Shown one piece after another: positions 21,199 to 30,251 of a stretch of DNA of 64,000 bases. Within the stretch, counting starts at the first letter, position 1; the number at the start of each line of letters is the position of its first letter. The position numbers and the translations under genes are program-made. The notes below the pieces were generated by a model, which was not told the origin of the DNA, made no database searches, and saw only the letters and a list, made by a program, of their open reading frames with translations. Location: assembly GCA_963732335.1 (NCBI GenBank), contig CAVSZO010000002.1, positions 1 through 64,000 on the forward strand, in the 5' to 3' direction. The DNA comes from Desertimonas sp963732335 (GTDB lineage: Bacteria; Actinomycetota; Acidimicrobiia; Acidimicrobiales; Ilumatobacteraceae).

Positions 21199-21828
21199 TC
21201 AGTTCACGAGCCCGGCGACGACGTTGATCACGACCGCCACGATCACGGCGCCGAAGAGGTACGACAACAGGGCGTGACGCAGCAGCGTGCGGCGGAATGG
21301 CACCGTCAGCATCGCCGTGTCGGAGATCTGGTAGCACATCCCGACGGTGAACGCGACGTAGGCGAAGTCGAGGTAGTCGGGCCGGTCGACGCCGGCGAAC
21401 TCGATCCCGCCAACGGGCGGCGTGTAGTAGGCGTGGGCGTATCGCAGGGTGAAGTCGGTGTGCACGGCGAACCACGACACGACCACGGCGGCGATCGCGG
21501 CGATCGTGAGGAGTGCTTGCTGTGAACCGTCGTCGGACTCGGTGGCCTTCTTCAGCGCCAAAGCGGCGCCGGGAAGCGAGACGACGCTCGCCGTGACGAT
21601 GATCAGCCGCGGGTTGCTCGTGAGTCATCCTCGACGGTGCTCGTTCGTTCCGTCTCGGCGCCGTCGGCGCGACGGATGACGGACCACGCTGCGCCGTAGG
21701 TAGACGATCGACGCGGCGATCCACCCACCGAGCAGGGCGAGCTGCCACGGCCCGACGATGGCGAGCACCCCGGCGACGGCCGCGCCGACGACGAGCTGCA
21801 CGGTCAGCCGGAACGCCGAAGGCGACAT
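21199..21828 (-). CDS. DUF1345 family membrane protein (frameshifted assembly)
   Basis: About 210 residues with five or six membrane helices: LTVQLVVGAAVAGVLAIVG and WQLALLGGWIAASIVYL at the N-terminus; LLTIAAIAAVVVSWFAVHTD; then YTPPVGGIEFAGVDRPDYLD and FAYVAFTVGMCYQISDTAM. The last helix is LLSYLFGAVIVAVVINVVAG. The GGIxFx...PDYxDFxYxAFxxGM(C/T)xQxSD stretch is the DUF1345 (PF07077) hallmark. The function of the family is unknown. Indels near 21570 and 21625 split it. It lies between the dpp operon and the formyl-THF cyclo-ligase gene, same strand. Confidence 0.85.
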
Positions 21829-21894
21829 CGCCGCGAGGCTATGCCTCGGCCCCGCGCCGCATCGGGACCATCACGATCGAGTGGAGCCGAGCAA

Positions 21895-22414
21895 TCAGTC
21901 GGTGATCACGACGTCGACGGCGACGTCGTGCTCGGCCGTCGGCAGCTCGGCGACGAGTTGCTCGTGGAACGCCACACCGATGCGGAGACAATCGCCGCGC
22001 AGACGCGTCAGGAAGCGGTCGAAGTGCCCGCCGCCTTGGCCGAGCCGGTCGCCACCGTAGCGTGAACGCCAAGCCCGGCACGACGACGACGTCGAGCAGG
22101 GTGGGATCGATGTCGCCCGGCTCGATCAGCAGGGCGTCGCCCTCGACGACCGGCAGGTACGTCGCCACGTCGTTGTCGGCGCACCACGTGCCCAGGGCCG
22201 ACACGTCGGGTTCGCCCGCGAGCGGGTCGTACAGCAGGATCCGCAGCCGTGCCCGACGGGTCAACCGGGACTCGATCGTGGCGACCACCGCATCGCAGAT
22301 CGCCGCCGAGCGCCGCGCCCGGTCCGCCGGATCGGCAGCGACCGCGGCGCGAACGTCTCGCATCCGTGCCCGCAGGTCGCGCTTGGCGTCGGCGACGGCA
22401 CCGCCCTCGGTCAT
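21895..22414 (-). CDS. 5-formyltetrahydrofolate cyclo-ligase family protein
   Basis: Converts 5-formyl-THF to 5,10-methenyl-THF with ATP. MTEGGAVADAKRDLRARMRD is the typical basic N-terminus. RILLYDPLAGEPDVSALGTW and ATYLPVVEGDALLIEPGDID are typical, and LLDVVVVPGLAFTL precedes the active-site loop. After one indel near 22060 the motif reads DRLGQGGGHFDRFLTRL, the ATP/folate-binding G-x-G-G-G-x-(Y/F)-D-R loop. The C-terminus is CLRIGVAFHEQLVAELP ... VVITD. The length of ~173 residues is slightly short but complete. It is divergent from the flavin reductase gene (24-base gap). Confidence 0.9.
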
Positions 22415-22438
22415 CCCGCTCTCCTACCATGAGCCACG

Positions 22439-22948
22439 ATGCCCAGCGAACTGTCCGCCTTCGATGCTGCCCACTTCCGGGCCGTGCTCGGGCACTTCCC
22501 GACTGGGGTCACGATCGTCACCGGGTTGGCGGACGAGCGGCCGATCGGGTTCACGATCGGTTCGTTCACGTCGATCTCGCTCGAACCTCCGCTCGTCGGC
22601 TTCTTCGCGATGATCGACAGCGACACCTGGGTGGCGATGGCGGGCACGGGCGGGTTCTGCGTCAACGTCCTGCGCAACACCCAGGCGGAGCTGTGCTGGC
22701 GGTTCGCCAAGCAGGGCAACGAGGATGCCCGCTTCGACGGGCTGGCCTGGCATCCGGCGCCGGTGACGGGCAGCCCGGTCATCGACGGTGTCGGGGCGTG
22801 GATCGATTGCAGCATCGAGCGCACGGTCGTGCTCGGCGATCACGAGCTCGTCGTGGGCGCCGTGCGGGCCCTCGACCACCACGCCGAGCTGCACGTTCCG
22901 CTCGTGTTCTACAAGGGTGAGCTCGGCGGGTTCGCGGCCGACGGCTGA
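22439..22948 (+). CDS. Flavin reductase-like domain protein (DIM6/NTAB family)
   Basis: An intact 169-residue FMN-binding split-barrel protein. FRAVLGHFPTGVTIVTGLAD is the family opening. IGFTIGSFTSISLEPPLVGF is the flavin-contact motif. GGFCVNVLRNTQAELCWRFA and GLAWHPAPVTGSPVIDGVGA follow, and the end DHHAELHVPLVFYKGELGGF contains the conserved histidine region. Members are the reductase component of two-component monooxygenases or free NAD(P)H:flavin reductases. No monooxygenase partner is adjacent, so the partner is unknown. Confidence 0.92.
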   Translation: MPSELSAFDAAHFRAVLGHFPTGVTIVTGLADERPIGFTIGSFTSISLEPPLVGFFAMIDSDTWVAMAGTGGFCVNVLRNTQAELCWRFAKQGNEDARFDGLAWHPAPVTGSPVIDGVGAWIDCSIERTVVLGDHELVVGAVRALDHHAELHVPLVFYKGELGGFAADG

Positions 22949-23030
22949 ACTCCTCGTCCGATCTGCGCTCCGGTGCGCTACCGTGCTGGCAGCCGCCAGG
23001 TTTGAGGCGGGGAACGAGAGGGCGACTGCC

Positions 23031-23302
23031 ATCAATCTGTACGTGGGCAACTTGCCCTTTTCAACGACATCGGACGACCTTGCCAACCTGTTCGCGAAGG
23101 TTGGCGCCGTGACCTCGGCGCAGGTCGTGACCGATCGCGAGACCGGCCGTTCGCGTGGCTTCGGTTTCGTCGAGATGGGCGACGAGGACGCCCGCAAGGC
23201 GATCGACGAGCTCACCGGAACACAACTCGGCGGCCGGCCGATCACCGTCAACGAGGCGCGCCCCGGGCCCCGCGGCCGCCGCGCAACGACCGCCGCTACT
23301 GA
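23031..23302 (+). CDS. Small RRM RNA-binding protein
   Basis: A single RNA-recognition motif of the cyanobacterial/actinobacterial Rbp type. INLYVGNLPFSTTSDDLANL contains RNP2 (LYVGNL). SRGFGFVEMGDED contains RNP1 (RGFGFVEM). ARKAIDELTGTQLGGRPITV completes the fold, and a short Arg-rich tail follows. One indel near 23255 makes the tail end PRNDRRY at 23302, as expected. The family usually starts at M-(N/K)-LYVGNL, but the codon here is ATC (23031), with GAGAGG eight bases upstream. Either this is a rare ATC start or a base error; the only earlier in-frame candidate is GTG 22983. It probably acts as a cold/stress RNA chaperone. Confidence 0.85.
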
Positions 23303-23312
23303 TAGCCACGGC

Positions 23313-23360
23313 GAAGTCCCGACAGAACGCGCTCACTTCGGCGCGCCATGTCGGGACTTC
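23313..23360. terminator. Hairpin terminator between the RRM gene and ilvD
   Basis: A perfect 12-bp stem: GAAGTCCCGACA (23313-23324) pairs with 23349-23360. The 24-base loop can fold further (GCGC pairs at its centre). It sits between convergent stops at 23302 and 23369 and can serve both. Confidence 0.75.
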
Positions 23361-23368
23361 ACCAACCC

Positions 23369-25057
23369 TCAGTTGGTGATGGCGCCGGTCTCGGCGCCGT
23401 TGACCAGCTTGGCGTACTTGCCGAGCACACCCGTCGTGTAGCGCGGCGGGTTCGGCGCCCAGCCCTGCCGGCGGGCGGCCAGCTCGGCGTCGTCGACGAG
23501 GAGGTCGAGCGACTTGCTCGGCACGTCGATGCGGATGCGGTCGCCGTCGGCGACGAAGGCGATCGGGCCGCCGTCGGTCGCCTCCGGGGCGACGTGGCCG
23601 ATGCAGAACCCCCACGTGGCTCCGGAGAACCGGCCATCGGTGACGAGGGCGCAGTCGGCTCCCCTGCCGGCGCCCTTCAGCGCCCCGGTGATCGCCAGCA
23701 TCTCGCGCATCCCCGGTCCGCCCTTGGGTCCCTCGTAGCGGATCACGAGCACCGTGCCCGGAACGATCGAGCCGTCGACGATCGCCGCCATCGCCGCTTC
23801 CTCGCCGTCGAACACACGGGCGACGCCCTCGAACGTCATCTGCTCGGCGCTCAGCCCGGCCACCTTGACGACCGCACCGAGCGGCGCCAGCGATCCGGTG
23901 AGCACGTTGATCCCGCCCTCGGTGTGGATCGGCGCGTCGAGCGGGTGGACGACGACCCCGTCGGGACGAGGCGGGTCGAGGGCGGCGAGGTTCTCGGCCA
24001 TCGTCTTGCCGGTGACGGTCAGCGTGTCGCCGTCGATCAGCCCGGCGTCGAGCAGGTGGCGCAGCACGACCGGCACGCCGCCGACCCGGTCGAGGTCGCT
24101 CATGTGGAACTTGCCGCCCGGCTTCATGTCGGCGATGTGCGGCACCTTGGCGGCGATGCGATTGAAGTCGTCCAGCGTCAACGCCACCTTGGCCTCGTTG
24201 GCGATGGCGAGGAGGTGGAGCACGGCGTTGGTCGAGCCGCCGAGGGCGCTGGTGATGGCGATGGCGTTCTCGAACGCGCGGCTTGGTGAGGATCTGCCGC
24301 GGCGTGATGCCGCGCCGCAGCATCTCGACGACGGCGGCACCGGCGGCATGGGCGTCGCCGTGCCGGCGATCGTCGACGGCCGGCGGCGACGCCGAACCGG
24401 GGATGCTCATTCCCAGCGCCTCGCCGATCGAGCTCATCGTGTTGGCCGTGAACATGCCGCCGCACGCCCCCTCGCCGGGGCAGGCGTGACGCTCGATGGC
24501 CAGCAGCTCCTCGTCGTCGATCGCCCCGACGGCGTGGGCGCCGACCGCTTCGAACACGTTGCCGAGGTCGATCGCCACTCCGGCGTGCTCGCCCGGCAGG
24601 ATCGAGCCGTTGTAGACGATGACGCTGGGCAGGTCGAGGCGGGCGGCGGCCATCAGCATCGCCGGGATCGACTTGTCGCACCCGCACAGGCCGACGAAGC
24701 CGTCGAGGCTCTCGGCGAACACGACGGCCTCGACCGAGTCGGTGATCACCTCGCGGCTGACGAGCGAGGCGCGCATCCCCTCGTGGCCCATCGAGATGCC
24801 GTCGGAGACGGTGATCGTGCCGAACTCCATCGGGAACCCGCCGGCGTCGCGGACGCCGCGCTTGACGTGCTCGGCCAACGTGCGCAGCGTCATGTTGCAC
24901 GGGGTGATCTCGTTCCACGACGACGCCACGCCGACCTGCGGCTTCTCCCAGTCGTCGTCGGTCATCCCGACGGCCCGCAGCATCGCCCGCGACGGGGCCT
25001 TGCGAATCCCGTCGGTGACCTCACGCGAGCGCGGCTTGACGTCGACGGGGGTGCCAT
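23369..25057 (-). CDS. ilvD: Dihydroxy-acid dehydratase
   Basis: Fe-S dependent dehydration of 2,3-dihydroxy-isovalerate/methylvalerate, the third common step in valine and isoleucine synthesis. VKPRSREVTDGIRKAPSRAM is the N-terminus. GVASSWNEITPCNMTL, FAESLDGFVGLCGCDKSIPA and ERHACPGEGACGGMFTANTM carry the cluster cysteines. ITSALGGSTNAVLHL, GTVLVIRYEGPKGGPGMREM, ALVTDGRFSGATWGFCIGHV and VNGAETGAITN complete it. The frame breaks near 24285-24400. The start is uncertain: ATG 25057 needs an indel, and the conserved part in frame is DGTPVDVKPRS. A long leader with a strong hairpin lies upstream. Confidence 0.93.
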
Positions 25058-25286
25058 CGCGCTGTACTCACTCGTCGGACAGTACCGGGTCGAGCGGTTG
25101 GCGAGCCGGGTGCGGCGGCTACCACTCGAGCCGCGCAGCGGGCCCCGGGTCTGCCATCCGGGGCCCACTGACTAACGCCACCGCGTGGTCGGCCGCAGGA
25201 GGCCGAAGCCTCGCCGCCAACCGCCACGATGACGTCAGGTAAACGATAGCAAATTGGTTGCGGCGGCAACAGTTATATAGCGCCGC
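25058..25286 (-). promoter_or_regulatory. ilvD leader region with candidate promoter
   Basis: A 229-base stretch between gatB (ends 25287) and ilvD. On the minus strand TTGCCG (25264-25269) and TATCGT (25243-25248), 15 bases apart, form a possible promoter in an unusually A/T-rich patch. About 75 bases further down comes a strong hairpin, then about 80 bases to ilvD. A reading frame through the leader contains Val-Ile-Val-Ala-Val near 25225, but no short, cleanly terminated leader peptide can be shown. Confidence 0.5.
25140..25166 (-). terminator. Candidate transcription attenuator hairpin upstream of ilvD
   Basis: A perfect 9-bp all-GC stem: GGGCCCCGG at 25140-25148 pairs with CCGGGGCCC at 25158-25166 around a 9-base loop. 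It lies inside the 5' leader of ilvD, where terminators controlling branched-chain amino-acid genes are found in actinobacteria. It could also be the gatB terminator, although it starts 120 bases after the gatB stop and beyond the likely ilvD promoter. Confidence 0.5.
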
Positions 25287-26706
25287 TCAGCGGCCGGCGC
25301 GGGCGCGCAGCAGGGCGGTGACGGCGGCGCCGTCGGCCTGCCCGCGTGACGCCTTCATCACGGCGCCGACGAGGGCGCCGAGCGCCTTGTCCTCGCCGGC
25401 GCGGAACTTGTCCCAGGCGCCGGCGTTGGCGGCGATCGCCTCGTCGACGAGCGACTCCAGCGCCGAGGTGTCCATCGCCTCGAAGCCACGCTCCTTGGCG
25501 ATCGCCGCGGCGTCGCCACCCCCGTTGGCGACGAGCTCGGCGAGCACGGCCTTGGCCTGGGTCGCCGTCAGCGCCCCGTCGACCTCGAGACGGGTGAGGG
25601 CGGCGAGGTCGCCGGCCGGCACGGCCGGGTCGCTGCCCTGGTCGGCGAACGCCTCCTTGACGTGGACGAGGGCGCGGGCCGCGTCGCCGCCGGCGGCGGC
25701 GACGGCGAGCACGTAGCCGTCCTGGCCGCGCTCGACGACGACCGACACCGACTCGCTCGCCGGATCGCGCCCCGGTCGCCGTCGCCAGCGCGCCGCGGCG
25801 GGCCGCCGGCAGGGCGGGCATCGCCGACCGCACCGAGTCGATCCATTCGGCGTCGGGGACGAGCGGCACGAGGTCGGGCTCGGGGAAGTAGCGGTAGTCG
25901 TCGGCGTCCTCCTTGGTGCGCAGCGTGTGCGTCCGGCCGTCGCCCTCGTCCCAGTGGCGGGTCTCCTGGCGCACGGCCTCACCGGCCTCGATGAGGTCGA
26001 CCTGGCGGCGAGCCTCGTACTCGATCGCCCGGCCGAGCGAGCGCACTGAGTTGAGGTTCTTGATCTCGCAGCGCGTACCCAGCGGTTCGCCGGCCCGGCG
26101 CACGCTGACGTTGGCGTCGACGCGCATCGAACCCTCCTCCATCTTGGCGTCGGAGGCACCGATGGCGACGAGGATGGCGCGCAGCTCGGCGACGTACTGG
26201 CGGGCCTGCTCCGCCGAGCGGAGGTCGGGGCGGCTGACGATCTCGACCAGCGGGACACCGGCCCGGTTGAAGTCGATCAGCGAGGCGTCGCTGCCGTGGA
26301 TCCGGCCGTCGGCGCCGCCGACGTGGGTCGACTTGCCGGTGTCCTCCTCGACGTGGGCCCGCTCGATGCCGACGCGGGTCCCGTCGGGCAGGTCGAGCCA
26401 GCCGTCGACGTTGAGCGGGACGTCGTACTGGCTGATCTGGTACGCCTTCGGCATGTCCGGGTAGAAGTAGTTCTTGCGGTGGAAGATGCACGGCTGCACG
26501 GTGCAGTTGAGCGCCAGGCCGATGCGCATCGCCAGCTCGACGGCGTTGCGGTTGAGCACCGGCAGGGCCCCGGGAAGTCCGAGCGTCACCGGGTCGATGT
26601 TGGTGTTCGGCTCGTCGCCGAAGCGGTTGGGGCTCCCCGAGAACAGCTTCGTCGCCGTCGCCAGCTCGACGTGGACTTCGAGGCCGATGATCGTTTCGAA
26701 GGTCAT
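25287..26706 (-). CDS. gatB: Aspartyl/glutamyl-tRNA amidotransferase subunit B
   Basis: Binds misacylated Glu-tRNA(Gln)/Asp-tRNA(Asn) and the phosphorylation step of GatCAB. MTFETIIGLEVHVELATATK opens the family. FSGSPNRFGDEPNTNIDPVT, CIFHRKNYFYPDMPKAYQIS and MRVDANVSVRRAGEPLGTRC are signature motifs, and KNLNSVRSLGRAIEYEARRQ and DDYRYFPEPDLVPL follow. The C-terminal YqeY/tail domain reads LTATQAKAVLAELVANGG and AIAKERGFEAMDTSALESLV. One indel near 25765-25830 shifts the frame; after it the protein ends at 25287. The start overlaps the gatA stop by 4 bases. It is third gene in gatC-gatA-gatB. Confidence 0.97.
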
Positions 26707-28124
26707 GACGTCACGCCCTTCGTCTCCAGCTCGGCGGCGACGCGGAACATCACCTGCTCGCCGAGCGCCGGGGCGAGCACCTGCACGCCCACCGGCAGGC
26801 CATCAGCGCCGGTGCCGAACGGGACGCTGACGCCGGGATCGCCGGACAGGTTCGACGGGATCGTGTAGGTGTCGCAGAGGTACATCGCCAGCGGGTTGTC
26901 GGTCTTGTCGCCGAACTTGAACGCCACGCTCGGCGACGCCGGGGTGATCAGGACGTCGGCGTGCTCGTAGGCCCGCCCGAAGTCCTCGGCGATGCGCCGG
27001 CGCACCTTCAGCGCCTTGCCGTAGTAGGCGTCGTAGTAGCCCGCCGAGAGGGCGTAGGTGCCGAGCATGATCCGCCGCTTGACCTCGTCGCCGAAGCCCG
27101 CCGCCCTGGTGGCCATGTACATCGCGTTGGTGTCGGCGGCCGGGACGCGCAGGCCGTAGCGCACGCCGTCGTAGCGGGCCAGGTTGCTCGACGCCTCCGA
27201 CGGGGCGACGAGGTAGTAGGCCGTCAGCCCGTAGGTGAACGCCGGCACCTCGACGTCGACGATCTTCGCCCCGGCGTCGTTGAGGGCGTCGAAGGCGGCG
27301 TCGACCCGCTCGACGACGTCGGGGTCGGCACCCGCCGGCAGGTCGGTGATCCGCCCGACGCGAAGCCCCTCGACGCCGTCGTCGAGCACCGAGCGCAGCT
27401 CCGGGGCCGGCCGCGGGATCGACGTCGAGTCGCCGGGGTCGTGTCCGCCGATGACCTCGAGGGCGAGGGCGGCGTCGGCGACGGTGGTGGCGAAGGGACC
27501 GATCTGGTCGAGGCTGGAGGCGAAGGCGACGAGGCCCAGCCGGCTGACGACGCCGTACGTCGGCTTCACGCCGACGACGCCGCACAGCGCGGCCGGTTGG
27601 CGGATCGACCCGCCGGTGTCGCTGCCGAACCCGAGCGTGGCGAAGCCGGCAGCGACTGCAGCGGCGCTGCCGCCGCTGGATCCACCCGGCACGCGGGTCG
27701 TGTCGAGCGGGTTGCGCGTCGGACCGAACGCCGAGTTCTCGGTGCTCGACCCCATGGCGAACTCGTCGAGGTTGGTCTTGCCGACGATCACCGCCCCGGC
27801 GGCCTTGAGCCGGGTCACGACGGTGGCGTCGTACGGCGGCTTCCACCCCTCGAGGATGCGCGACGAGCACGTCGTCGGGATGCCGCGGGTGCACAGGTTG
27901 TCCTTCAGCGCCACCGGGACACCGGCCAGCGGGCCGGGGTCGTCGCCGGCGACGACCGCGGCGTCGACCGCCGCGGCGGCGAGGCGTGCTTCCTCGACGA
28001 GCACGAGGTTGAAGGCGTGGATGTCCTCCTCGCGGCTGGCGATGGCGGCGAGGTGCTCCTCGAGCACGTCGACGGCGCTGCGCTCCCCGGCGCGCACCGC
28101 CGCGGCGATCTCCAGCGCAGTCAC
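26703..28124 (-). CDS. gatA: Aspartyl/glutamyl-tRNA amidotransferase subunit A
   Basis: An intact 473-residue amidase-signature enzyme that releases ammonia from glutamine for tRNA-bound Glu/Asp amidation. The catalytic Lys lies in GVPVALKDNLCT. The Ser-cisSer pair and nucleophile lie in TRVPGGSSGGSAAAVAAGFA and GSDTGGSIRQPAALCGVVGV. The C-terminus has DVLITPASPSVAFKFGDKTD and DPGVSVPFGTGADGLPVGVQ. It overlaps gatC and gatB by 4 bases each (ATGA type), indicating translational coupling. Confidence 0.98.
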   Translation of the reverse strand: MTALEIAAAVRAGERSAVDVLEEHLAAIASREEDIHAFNLVLVEEARLAAAAVDAAVVAGDDPGPLAGVPVALKDNLCTRGIPTTCSSRILEGWKPPYDATVVTRLKAAGAVIVGKTNLDEFAMGSSTENSAFGPTRNPLDTTRVPGGSSGGSAAAVAAGFATLGFGSDTGGSIRQPAALCGVVGVKPTYGVVSRLGLVAFASSLDQIGPFATTVADAALALEVIGGHDPGDSTSIPRPAPELRSVLDDGVEGLRVGRITDLPAGADPDVVERVDAAFDALNDAGAKIVDVEVPAFTYGLTAYYLVAPSEASSNLARYDGVRYGLRVPAADTNAMYMATRAAGFGDEVKRRIMLGTYALSAGYYDAYYGKALKVRRRIAEDFGRAYEHADVLITPASPSVAFKFGDKTDNPLAMYLCDTYTIPSNLSGDPGVSVPFGTGADGLPVGVQVLAPALGEQVMFRVAAELETKGVTS

Positions 28125-28423
28125 TCGGCCAGCCCGATGATCGGCGGGACCTTGAACCGGCCGTCCTCGACCTCGGGTGCCGCGGCGAGGACCTCGTCGC
28201 GGTCGAACGTCGCCTCCACCACGTCGTCACGCAGCACGTTCGTCAACGGGAACGGCTGGGTCATCGGCTCGACGCCGTCGAGGTCGAGCTCGTCGATGTC
28301 GGCGAAGTGGTCGACGATGTCGCCGAGCTGCACGGTCGCCCGGGCCAGCTCCTCGTCGGTCAGCGCCAGCCGGGCCAGCCTGGCGACCTTGGCCACCTCG
28401 TCAACGGAGATGCGCTCGGACAC
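28121..28423 (-). CDS. gatC: Aspartyl/glutamyl-tRNA amidotransferase subunit C
   Basis: A small subunit of 100 residues that wraps and stabilises GatA/GatB. The GTG start at 28423 (VSERISVDEVAKVARLARLA) is chosen because the family starts about eight residues before VAKVARLARL. LTDEELARATVQLGDIVDHF, GVEPMTQPFPLTNVLRDDVV and APEVEDGRFKVPPIIG are all family motifs. It is first gene of the gatCAB operon. Confidence 0.96.
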   Translation of the reverse strand: MSERISVDEVAKVARLARLALTDEELARATVQLGDIVDHFADIDELDLDGVEPMTQPFPLTNVLRDDVVEATFDRDEVLAAAPEVEDGRFKVPPIIGLAE

Positions 28424-28484
28424 CCGAGAGGATACGGATCGACCCGCGCCGTCCGCCAAGTCCGTCTGTGCGTCAGCGTGCGAC

Positions 28485-29338
28485 TCACCACCGGTGATTC
28501 GTGCGACGCAACGTGGCGGGAGCGGTCGGTGCTGCGCGGGTGACGCCGTCGCGGCGGATCGCCCACACGGTGTAGGCCACGCCACCGACGATGGCGAGGA
28601 TGGCCATCCACTGGTTGACCCGCAGCCCGGCGATCTCGTTGGCCGGGTCGATGCGCAGGCTCTCGACCCACAGCCGGCCGACGCCGTAGCCGGCGACGTA
28701 GACCGCCATCAGGCTGCCGCGGGGGAGCTGCCAGCGCCGGTCGATCCACAGCAGGGCGCCGCACAGGGCGAAGTTCCACAGCGACTCGTAGAGGAACGTC
28801 GGATGGAAGGTCGTCCCCGACGGCGTAGCCGGCGGGCAGGTGTTCGTCGTCGATCTCCAGCGCCCACGGCAGGTCGGTGGGCCGGCCGAACAGCTCCTGG
28901 TTGAACCAGTTGCCCCAGCGCCCGATGGCCTGGGCGAGCGGGATGCACGGCGCCGCGCACGTCGCCGCGTCGGCGGCGCTGATGCCGTGGCGGCGGGCGA
29001 CCCACATCCCGACCGGGATGCCGGCGATCAGCCCGCCGGGGATCCCCAGGCCGCCCTCCCAGATCTTCGGGATGTCGCCGAGGTTGTCGTCGAAGCGCTG
29101 CCAGTCGGTGATGACGTGGTACAGGCGGGCGCCGATGACGCCGGCGAGGACGGCCCACAGCCCGACCTGGCCGGCGACTTCGCGCTTGGCCAGGCCCCGC
29201 GCCTCGATCCGGCGACCGAACAACCACACTGCGGCGACGACGCCGAGGGCGATCATCAGGCCGTAGGCGTTGAGCGAGAGCGGACCGATGTCCAACGAGT
29301 TGCCACCCGGGCTCGGCAGCGAGGCCGAGCACGCTCAC
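28485..29338 (-). CDS. lgt: Prolipoprotein diacylglyceryl transferase
   Basis: Transfers diacylglycerol from phosphatidylglycerol to the lipobox Cys of prolipoproteins in the membrane. SLDIGPLSLNAYGLMIALGV is the N-terminus. LGIPGGLIAGIPVGMWVARR, PCIPLAQAIGRWGNWFNQEL (the GRxGNFxNxE signature) and FGRPTDLPWALEI carry conserved residues. After an indel near 28815 the frame gives YLFESLWNF-like text, then GYGVGRLWVESLRIDP with the conserved Arg and Glu. The start is GTG 29338 or 29332: one indel near 29305 restores a LASLPSPGGNSLDIG-type N-terminus. The GTG overlaps the stop of the esterase gene. Confidence 0.94.
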
Positions 29339-30127
29339 CGCTCCGTCCAGCTCGCCTCGGCGAGCGCGGTGTGGCGAACGGCGAAGTCGACCGCCGCGGC
29401 GACGATCTCGTGACGGTCGTAGTCCTGCGTCGCCACGTGATAGCTGCGCTCCAGCCAGCGGTGGTCGACCTCGCCGCCGTACGTGTCGGGCGAGGTGCTC
29501 GCTCTGGCGCGGCTCGACGACGTGGTCCTGTCGCGACGTGAACAGCAGCAGGGGCATCGTCAGTTCGCCGTAGCGGCCGGTCAGCGGCACCAGCCCGTCG
29601 TCGAGGAGGGAGATCAGCGGCGCCAGCGGCGTGCCGGGGTAGGCGATCTCGGTGACGCCCGGCTCGGCGATGTCGCTGCCGATGCCCGGGGCGACGTCGG
29701 TCCCGGTGGCGAGCAGGTCGCCGATCATCTCGCGCACGTCGGCCGGCTGCGGCTCGGTGAGCGGGTTGATCAGGACGAGGCCGCGGATGAGCGGTTCGTG
29801 CAGCGCGATCCACAGCGCCAGCGACCCGCCCATCGACTGGCCGACGACGACGATCCGCCCGGTGCGCGCGTCAAGTCGCTCGAACGCAGCCGCGACCTCG
29901 CCGGTCCAGTCCGCCCAACGCGTCGGCAGCATGTCCTCGACATCGGTTCCGTGGCCGGGCAGTCGCGGCACCTCGACGTGCAGCCCGGCGCCGGCCATCG
30001 CCTCGGCGATGCCGTGCATCGATGCGGGACTCCCCGTGAACCCGTGGAGCGCCAGCACGCCGCCGGCGTCTCCACCGGCGACGTGGGAGAACGCCTCGGC
30101 ACCGGCGAGGACGGGGTACTGACTCAC
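29335..30127 (-). CDS. Alpha/beta-hydrolase, Est30-like carboxylesterase/lipase
   Basis: A cytosolic serine hydrolase of ~263 residues. VLALHGFTGSPASMHGIAEA holds the oxyanion HGF loop. RIVVVGQSMGGSLALWIALH holds the nucleophile (GQSMGG, near residue 97). LLLFTSRQDHVVEPRQSEHL holds the acid. After an indel near 29500, LERSYHVATQDYDRHEIVAA holds the catalytic His. The set is typical of monoacylglycerol/carboxyl esterases (Est30/YvaK type). Substrate unknown. Its stop overlaps the lgt start (GTGA). It is divergent from the M48 protease gene, with a large dyad between them. Confidence 0.88.
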
Positions 30128-30177
30128 GGGCGGCGATTCTCACAGCGATCAGCGAGATTCACTCCCCCGCCCGAAAC

Positions 30178-30228
30178 CGATCCGCAGAGCGGGTTGCACC
30201 GAATCGGTGCATCTCGCTCCGCAGATCG
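30178..30228. repeat. Long two-part inverted repeat in the divergent esterase/protease promoter region
   Basis: Outer arms 30178-30191 and 30215-30228 pair over 14 bases with two mismatches. Inner arms TGCACCG (30195-30201) and CGGTGCA (30205-30211) pair perfectly around a 3-base loop. The dyad lies between divergent starts at 30127 and 30252, where a terminator is not needed. It may be an operator, an mRNA leader structure, or a dispersed palindromic element; a relative with the same GCACCGA core lies at 44599-44643. Confidence 0.6.
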
Positions 30229-30251
30229 GGGCAACCCCTAACCTCGACTCG

